Below are positions 58,512 to 64,000 of a DNA stretch of 64,000 bases, in pieces. Both the position numbers and the translations under genes were made by a program. The first letter of the stretch is position 1, and each line of letters opens with the position of its first letter. Under the pieces are notes generated by a model. That model searched no databases and was not told where the DNA came from. It saw only the letters and a list, made by a program, of their open reading frames with translations. The stretch comes from Eubacterium xylanophilum ATCC 35991 (lineage in GTDB: Bacteria > Bacillota > Clostridia > Lachnospirales > Lachnospiraceae): the NCBI RefSeq assembly GCF_000518685.1, contig NZ_JAEB01000001.1:1-64000 (forward strand), written 5' to 3'.

Positions 58512-60239
58512 ATGGGTTACATGGAAACTTACAAAGAGTGGCTGGAGAGTCAGACATTCGATGAACAAACAAAAGAAGAGCTGAGAAGTATTGCAGGAGA
58601 TGAAAAGGAAATCAAAGAGCGTTTTTACGCAGACTTGGAGTTTGGTACCGCGGGACTTAGAGGTATAATCGGTGCCGGAACTAATAGAATGAACATGTAT
58701 ACAGTTCGCAAAGCAACACAGGGACTTGCCAACTATATAATAAAGAAAAATGGTCAGCAAAAGGGTGTTGCTATAGCCTATGATTCTCGAAGAATGTCAC
58801 CGGAGTTTGCTGAGATTGCTGCATGTTGCCTCGCTGCCAATGGTATTAAGGCATATGTATTTGAGAGCTTGAGACCAACGCCTGAACTCTCTTTTGCAGT
58901 CAGAGAGCTCGGATGTATTGCCGGCATCAATATTACAGCGAGTCACAATCCACCGGAATACAACGGATACAAGGTTTATTGGGAGGACGGAGCACAGATT
59001 ACTCCTCCAAATGATACTGGAATTATGGATGAGGTTAAGGCAGTAACGGATTATAGTATTTGTAAGAGCATGTCAAGAGAAGAAGCTGAAGCTCAGGGCT
59101 TATTCGAAACAATCGGTGAAAAGATAGATGATAGATATATAGAAGAATTGAAAAAAGTTGTTCTTCATGGAGATATAATCGGAGAAGTGGAAAAGGATCT
59201 GAAAATTGTCTATACTCCGCTTCACGGAACGGGAAATATTCCGGTTAGAAGAATCCTCAAAGAGCTTGGATTTACCAATGTCTTTGTTGTTCCGGAACAG
59301 GAACTTCCGGACGGCGAGTTCCCTACAGTTAGTTATCCTAATCCTGAGGCAGAAGAGGCGTTTGAGTTGGCTCTTGCACTGGCAAAGGAAAAGGATGCAG
59401 ATCTTGTTCTGGCAACAGACCCGGATGCCGATAGACTGGGTGTTTATGTGAAGGATACAAAGTCAGGTGAGTACATCTGCCTTACAGGAAATATGTCAGG
59501 ATCATTTCTTGCAGACTATGAGATCGGTCAGAAGCTTGCTATCGAGGGCAAACTTCCTGATGATGGAGTTCTTATCAAGACTATTGTTACGACAAATTTC
59601 GTCGATGCTATCGCTAAATCATATGGGGTTGATGTGGTTGAGTGCCTCACAGGATTTAAGTGGATAGGTAGAGAGATCCTCGGCATGGAGACAAGCGGTA
59701 AAGGACAGTATTTGTTCGGTTTCGAAGAGAGCTATGGATGCCTTATCGGCACACATGCCAGAGATAAGGATGCAGTTGTTGCGTCAATGGCACTTTGCGA
59801 GGCAGCAGCCTACTATAAGAGCCAAGGAAAGACAATCTGGGATGCCATGATTGAGCTCTATGACAAACTTGGATATTACAAGGATGCAGTTGTAGCAATT
59901 ACACATAAGGGAATAGAAGGGCTCGAGAAAATCAAGAATACTATGGAGAATTTGAGAAATAATCCACCACAGAGCTTTGGGGATTATAAAGTGCTCAAGT
60001 TCAGAGATTATGAAAAGGATATAATCAAAGATCTTGCGACCGGAGAGGTTACACCTACAGGACTTCCTAAGTCCAATGTTCTCTACTTTGAGTTGGATAA
60101 CGATGCTTGGATCTGTATCAGACCTTCCGGAACAGAACCTAAGATCAAGATTTACTACGGAGTTGTGGGAACTAGTATGGAGGATGCCAATGCTAAGTCA
60201 GCTGCACTTGGTGAGATTGTCAAAGACTTGGGAAATTAG
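58512..60239 (+). CDS. pgcA: Phosphoglucomutase/phosphomannomutase (PgcA-type)
   Basis: A 575-residue alpha-D-phosphohexomutase. The phosphoserine is in TASHNPPEYNGYK near residue 146, the metal-binding loop is DPDADRLG near residue 305, sugar-binding GFEESYG near residue 403 and phosphate-binding RPSGTEPK near residue 538. It converts glucose-6-P and glucose-1-P, supplying glycogen and UDP-glucose synthesis. It lies directly upstream of the branching enzyme gene. Confidence 0.95.
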   Translation: MGYMETYKEWLESQTFDEQTKEELRSIAGDEKEIKERFYADLEFGTAGLRGIIGAGTNRMNMYTVRKATQGLANYIIKKNGQQKGVAIAYDSRRMSPEFAEIAACCLAANGIKAYVFESLRPTPELSFAVRELGCIAGINITASHNPPEYNGYKVYWEDGAQITPPNDTGIMDEVKAVTDYSICKSMSREEAEAQGLFETIGEKIDDRYIEELKKVVLHGDIIGEVEKDLKIVYTPLHGTGNIPVRRILKELGFTNVFVVPEQELPDGEFPTVSYPNPEAEEAFELALALAKEKDADLVLATDPDADRLGVYVKDTKSGEYICLTGNMSGSFLADYEIGQKLAIEGKLPDDGVLIKTIVTTNFVDAIAKSYGVDVVECLTGFKWIGREILGMETSGKGQYLFGFEESYGCLIGTHARDKDAVVASMALCEAAAYYKSQGKTIWDAMIELYDKLGYYKDAVVAITHKGIEGLEKIKNTMENLRNNPPQSFGDYKVLKFRDYEKDIIKDLATGEVTPTGLPKSNVLYFELDNDAWICIRPSGTEPKIKIYYGVVGTSMEDANAKSAALGEIVKDLGN

Positions 60240-60261
60240 TCATTAGGAATGGAGAATGTGT

Positions 60262-62508
60262 ATGAATGATGTGGTAAAAGCTTGGATGAACCCCGCTCTT
60301 CTAGATGAAATGGATGAGGGAGTACTGAATGCGCCACAGGACATTTTGGGGATGCATTTTTATGAAAATGTTCAGATATTTGTAGTGCGCAGACCGGGAG
60401 CTAGACGAGTTTGGGTGTTCGACCCTGAGGGGACGAGAGATTTGGAGCTAGAGCTGCTTGACGTCGGCCTTGGAATATTTGGCGCAGATATCAAGAATAA
60501 GAAGAAGCAGTTCAAAGACTATAGAGTCAGGATTGAATACAGTCCTGGGGATGTTGTGGAGACGGCTGATCCGTATAGTTTTGAGACAACATTTACGGAA
60601 TTTGACAGATATATCTTCGGAGAGGGAAGACACTTCAAGGTGTTTGACAAACTTGGAGCCCATCCGGGAGAGGTGAACGGGGTCAAGGGAACACACTTTG
60701 CGGTGTGGGCGCCGGATGCCAGAAGCGTAAGCGTTGTGGGAAACTTCAATATGTGGGATGGAAGACTTCACACTATGAGGCTTTTGGGAGAGAGCGGAAT
60801 ATTTGACCTTTTTATACCGGATGTGGGAGAAGGGGCAGTTTATAAGTATCAGATTACTTCGAGATCGGGAGAACTTCTGTACAAGACGGACCCCTATGGA
60901 AACTATGCTGAGCTCCGTCCGGGCAATGCTTCCGTGGTCACCAGTTTAGAGGGATATGAGTGGAATGATGAAGATTATATGAAAGCTCATGCCAAGAAAA
61001 AACGTGAACAGCGAGACCGCGGACCGATGAATATCTATGAGGTGCATCTCGGGTCTTGGAAGAAGCGAGTAGAGGACGATGACAATGGATTTTTCTCCTA
61101 TCGTGAGCTTGCTGCAATGCTTGGGGATTATGTTGTGGAGATGGGATATACTCACATCGAGCTAATGGGAATTTCAGAGTATCCATTTGATGGCTCGTGG
61201 GGATATCAGGTTGGATGCTACTATGCGCCAACCAGTCGATATGGCAATCCGAAGGATTTTATGTATTTTGTAGATGAGATGCATAGGCGGGGCATCGAAG
61301 TGATTCTCGACTGGGTGCCTGCACATTTTCCTAAGGATGCGCACTGCCTGGGAAATTTCGACGGACAGGCTCTCTATGAGCACCCGGATAGAAGGCGTGG
61401 AGAGCATCCGGATTGGGGAACATATATCTTTGATTATGGCAGGAAGGGCGTTCAGAACTTCTTGATTGCCAATGCTCTTTTCTGGATAGAGAAGTTCCAC
61501 ATTGATGGATTGCGCGTTGATGCAGTGGCGTCGATGCTCTATCTTGATTATGGAAAGCAGGACGGTGATTGGCTGCCAAACGAAGACGGTGGAAATGAGC
61601 ACTACGAAGCGGTTGATTTTCTTCAGAATCTCAATACAGCTGTTGCAAAGTATCATCCAGATGCGTATATCATCGCGGAGGAGTCTACGGCATGGCCTGG
61701 AGTGACAGAGCCGGTTGAAAACGGTGGTTTGGGATTTTCCATGAAGTGGAACATGGGATGGATGAATGACTTCCTAGAATACATGAAGTTGGATCCGTAT
61801 TTTAAACAGTTCCACCATGACCAGCTGTGCTTTAGTTTGTCCTATCATCTCAGTGAGAGGTATATCCTTGTATTAAGTCATGATGAAGTGGTTCATGGAA
61901 AATGTTCGCTTCTCAACAAGATGCCTGGATTGAAAGGCGACAAGTTTGCAGCGCTCAAGGCGGCATATGGTTTTATGTACGGACATCCCGGCAAGAAACT
62001 TTTGTTTATGGGGCAGGAATTTGCTCAAGAGAGAGAATGGTCCGAGATGAGAAGCCTTGATTGGTTCTTGCTTGACGAGGAGCCTCACAAGGGAATCCAG
62101 AGATTTGTTAAGGACTTCAATAAGCTATATAAAGATTATAGTGCATTGTGGTACAATGACAATGATATGATGGGATTCGAGTGGATGGATGTTGCCAGTG
62201 CGGAGAGTAGTACTGTGGCATTTGTCAGAAGGGGCAAGACCAAGAGAAGGCAGCTTCTGTTTATGGTGAACTTTACGCCGGTTGGTCATGAAAAGTATCA
62301 GACCAAAGTTCCATGTGGAGGAACATTTAGAGAAATCATGAACTCCGATAAATCCATATACGGGGGTCAAGATAGATTGAACAGTGAACCGATTAGAGCA
62401 AAGAAGAACAAAGGGGAAACTTCCAAAGCAGGAGATGGAGAGTATTACATCGAGTGCAATTTGCCACCTTTGTCTGTTGTTGTAATGGAATATGATTATA
62501 AGGATTGA
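60262..62508 (+). CDS. glgB: 1,4-alpha-glucan branching enzyme GlgB
   Basis: A 748-residue GH13 branching enzyme with two N-terminal CBM48-type beta domains (about 20-125 and 130-240). The catalytic barrel has GIEVILDWVPAHFP near residue 350, the nucleophile Asp in DGLRVDAVAS near 415, the acid Glu in IIAEESTAWPGVT near 472 and VLSHDEVVHG near 540. The C-terminal beta domain completes it. ATG 60262 is seven bases from GGAG; ATG 60256 is too close. It forms a glycogen-related pair with pgcA; other glg genes are not here. Confidence 0.96.
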   Translation: MNDVVKAWMNPALLDEMDEGVLNAPQDILGMHFYENVQIFVVRRPGARRVWVFDPEGTRDLELELLDVGLGIFGADIKNKKKQFKDYRVRIEYSPGDVVETADPYSFETTFTEFDRYIFGEGRHFKVFDKLGAHPGEVNGVKGTHFAVWAPDARSVSVVGNFNMWDGRLHTMRLLGESGIFDLFIPDVGEGAVYKYQITSRSGELLYKTDPYGNYAELRPGNASVVTSLEGYEWNDEDYMKAHAKKKREQRDRGPMNIYEVHLGSWKKRVEDDDNGFFSYRELAAMLGDYVVEMGYTHIELMGISEYPFDGSWGYQVGCYYAPTSRYGNPKDFMYFVDEMHRRGIEVILDWVPAHFPKDAHCLGNFDGQALYEHPDRRRGEHPDWGTYIFDYGRKGVQNFLIANALFWIEKFHIDGLRVDAVASMLYLDYGKQDGDWLPNEDGGNEHYEAVDFLQNLNTAVAKYHPDAYIIAEESTAWPGVTEPVENGGLGFSMKWNMGWMNDFLEYMKLDPYFKQFHHDQLCFSLSYHLSERYILVLSHDEVVHGKCSLLNKMPGLKGDKFAALKAAYGFMYGHPGKKLLFMGQEFAQEREWSEMRSLDWFLLDEEPHKGIQRFVKDFNKLYKDYSALWYNDNDMMGFEWMDVASAESSTVAFVRRGKTKRRQLLFMVNFTPVGHEKYQTKVPCGGTFREIMNSDKSIYGGQDRLNSEPIRAKKNKGETSKAGDGEYYIECNLPPLSVVVMEYDYKD

Positions 62509-62514
62509 GTATAT

Positions 62515-63459
62515 ATGAGTGAAGAAAGAATTGAAAGCATGGCAGACTATGAAGATGCTATAAATGCTTCGTTTAAGAGATTAAGAGAGGGAGATATCGT
62601 CAAGGGAACGGTGGTTTCTGTTGAGGAGGATGAGGTGCTAATTGATCTTCATACCTTTAGTCAGGGGGTTATACCTTCAGATGAGTACAGCGATGATCCT
62701 GATTTTCATGCTATGGATGAGATCGCTGTTGGGCAAGAACTGGATGTGATGGTTCTATATGAAGATGATCAGGGGCGCACAGTGACTTCTCTTCGCGAAG
62801 CAAATCGCAGCAATGGCTGGGAAGCGCTAAGAAATGCCATGGATTCTCACAGACGCTGCAAGACCAGAATCAAGGAGGTTGTTCCATCTGGAGTAGTGGC
62901 ATATGTGGAGGGAATCAGGGGCTTTATCCCTGCTTCAAAGTTGGATTTGAACTATGTTGAAGAAGAAGATTTAAAAAATTTTCTTGGAAAAAATGTAGAA
63001 GTTTATCCAATAACTATTGACGAAGAGGGGGATAAGCTGATATTATCAGTAAAGGACGTCTTGCGAGAAGAGGCGGCAAAGGAGCATGAAGTTAAGCTCT
63101 CAGCGCTGCAAAAGGGCTTCATCACAACGGGAAAAGTGTCGCGAATCGAGCCATACGGCTGCTTCGTTGATATAGGTGATGACTTGACAGGTCTTGTTCA
63201 TATCTCGCAGATTGCCAATAAATTCATCAAATCACCAAAGGAAGTTGTCAAGCTGGGAATGGAAGTTAAGGTTAAGGTTCTTGATGTGGAAGAAGGCAAG
63301 ATCCGACTTAGCATGAAACAGGCAGAGATGGATGGCTCTGAGCTTGACCAAAAGGAAGATGATTCTGAAAAAATCGAGTCAAAACTCGAGTACCATGATG
63401 ACGAGGAGGCGACGACAACCCTTGGTAGTTTGCTTGCGGGGATCAAGATTGATGAATAA
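62515..63459 (+). CDS. S1 RNA-binding domain protein (RpsA-like)
   Basis: A 314-residue protein with three S1 domains: about 25-95 (GDIVKGTVVSVEEDEVLIDL), about 110-185 (RCKTRIKEVVPSGVVAYVEGIRGFIPASKL) and about 200-270 (ITTGKVSRIEPYGCFVDIGDDLTGLVHISQI). It ends in an acidic tail. It is shorter than proteobacterial ribosomal S1 and of the Firmicutes RpsA/YpfD type. It probably binds mRNA; association with ribosomes is uncertain. It starts seven bases after glgB. Confidence 0.9.
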   Translation: MSEERIESMADYEDAINASFKRLREGDIVKGTVVSVEEDEVLIDLHTFSQGVIPSDEYSDDPDFHAMDEIAVGQELDVMVLYEDDQGRTVTSLREANRSNGWEALRNAMDSHRRCKTRIKEVVPSGVVAYVEGIRGFIPASKLDLNYVEEEDLKNFLGKNVEVYPITIDEEGDKLILSVKDVLREEAAKEHEVKLSALQKGFITTGKVSRIEPYGCFVDIGDDLTGLVHISQIANKFIKSPKEVVKLGMEVKVKVLDVEEGKIRLSMKQAEMDGSELDQKEDDSEKIESKLEYHDDEEATTTLGSLLAGIKIDE

Positions 63460-63510
63460 GTAACAGGGAAAAATGTATTGGGCGTAATAAAGATAGGAAG
63501 GCGAAAAGAA

Positions 63511-64000
63511 ATGAAAAAAATGAAAAAAATGATGACTGGAGTGCTCTCAGCAGCACTAATCGGAAGCATGGTATGCTCATCAGTAGAAGGTGTTGCATAT
63601 ACAGGAGATGCTTCACAATTCTTGTATGAAGAAGATGCAGGAATACAGAATGAAAAAGTAAAGGGAATGTACGGGGAAGCTAAGAATGCTCTTGGCGCTG
63701 CAAAGACAAAAGTTGATGGCATTGATGGAGTGCTAAAAACAGCCAAAGCTAACTTTGATGCCAGCACCCAGAGACTTACTGAACTTCGAGAGGAAAAGCA
63801 GAAGATTGTTGATGGACAGGCCAAGGCAAGAGAAGATCTTAGTGTTAAGAAGGAAGAGCAGAATAAATTACAGAGTGAAAAACCTGCAAAGAGAGAGGCG
63901 GCGGATGCTGCACTAACTGCGGTGGAAAAAGCAGAGACGGATCTGGAGACTGCCAAGGACGAACTCGGTGAGGCTAAAGTACAGTTTGATAAGGGCTCAA
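63511..64000 (+). CDS. Secreted coiled-coil protein, 3' end outside window
   Basis: The frame is open from ATG 63511 to the window end (163 codons). A signal peptide (KKMKKMMTGVLSAALIGS, cleavage probably near residue 25) is followed by long heptad-rich helices full of Ala, Lys, Glu and Asp (about 50-163), a typical exported coiled coil. Such N-terminal regions occur in peptidoglycan-hydrolase partners and surface proteins, but the C-terminal domain that would decide is missing. AGGAAGG lies about ten bases before the ATG. Confidence 0.8.
   Translation, partial: MKKMKKMMTGVLSAALIGSMVCSSVEGVAYTGDASQFLYEEDAGIQNEKVKGMYGEAKNALGAAKTKVDGIDGVLKTAKANFDASTQRLTELREEKQKIVDGQAKAREDLSVKKEEQNKLQSEKPAKREAADAALTAVEKAETDLETAKDELGEAKVQFDKGS

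Overview
The window is a chromosomal stretch of a motile, strict-anaerobe-type Firmicute, most likely a member of the Lachnospiraceae (Clostridia). The basis is the strong AGGAGG ribosome-binding sites with frequent TTG and GTG starts, MecA, Veg, MutS2 and TrmL, a 2[4Fe-4S] ferredoxin, a Clostridia-style Tad pilus locus with its own small conserved proteins, and flagellins of the short Lachnospiraceae type. The species cannot be fixed from sequence reading alone.

Layout. 1-6.9 kb: end of an unknown gene, a BspA-type leucine-rich-repeat lipoprotein, then a sigma-28-promoted flagellar operon (DUF6240-like protein, divergent flagellin, FliS-like chaperone). 6.9-8.9 kb (minus): gamma-glutamyl-cysteine ligase overlapping a class II glutamine amidotransferase. 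9.1-18.5 kb: one Tad/Flp pilus operon behind a single good promoter, holding two A24 prepilin peptidases, TadZ, TadA, TadB (apparently ATT-initiated), TadC, an Flp-type pilin, several TadE/G-type pseudopilins and a DUF6382-type protein. 18.6-31.5 kb: housekeeping genes (ferredoxin, murG/HIT/flavodoxin-SCP2, DUF1858, an unidentified structured RNA candidate, mecA, Lrp-panD-coaBC, veg, an Ig-like secreted protein, a two-component system and an O-antigen-ligase-like protein). 31.5-42.7 kb: VanW, an isolated AIR-synthase C-terminal domain, Lrp with an aminotransferase, cheX, trmL against mutS2, and a polymer locus (polymerase, GT2, CDP-glycerol-type phosphotransferase). 42.8-45.1 kb: rpmG-secE-nusG-rplK-rplA with a structured rplK-rplA leader. 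45.1-46.9 kb: a four-copy 49-bp palindromic repeat and a decaying cluster of Rpn/PD-(D/E)XK transposase-type genes.

47.0-49.9 kb is the most striking part. Two near-identical flagellin genes point away from each other. Between them lies a FimB/FimE-sized tyrosine recombinase gene, flanked by two almost identical dyad-symmetric sites (48011-48033 and 48837-48859) in inverted orientation. This looks like a self-contained invertible switch for flagellin expression. Both flagellin leaders also carry a covarying hairpin with GGA in the loop just before the Shine-Dalgarno sequence, the form of a CsrA target.

50-54.8 kb: a LicD-domain protein with a pentose-phosphate epimerase, a cytidylyltransferase and an alcohol dehydrogenase, most simply read as a CDP-ribitol-type synthesis and transfer set next to the flagellins. 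54.9-63.5 kb: a second two-component system with a PEGA lipoprotein, phosphoglucomutase, glycogen branching enzyme and an S1-domain protein. The window ends inside a secreted coiled-coil protein.

Across the window the oligomer CGGAAYATTTT recurs on both strands, in all three reading frames and between genes, far more often than composition predicts. It is reported as an unexplained DNA-level signal.
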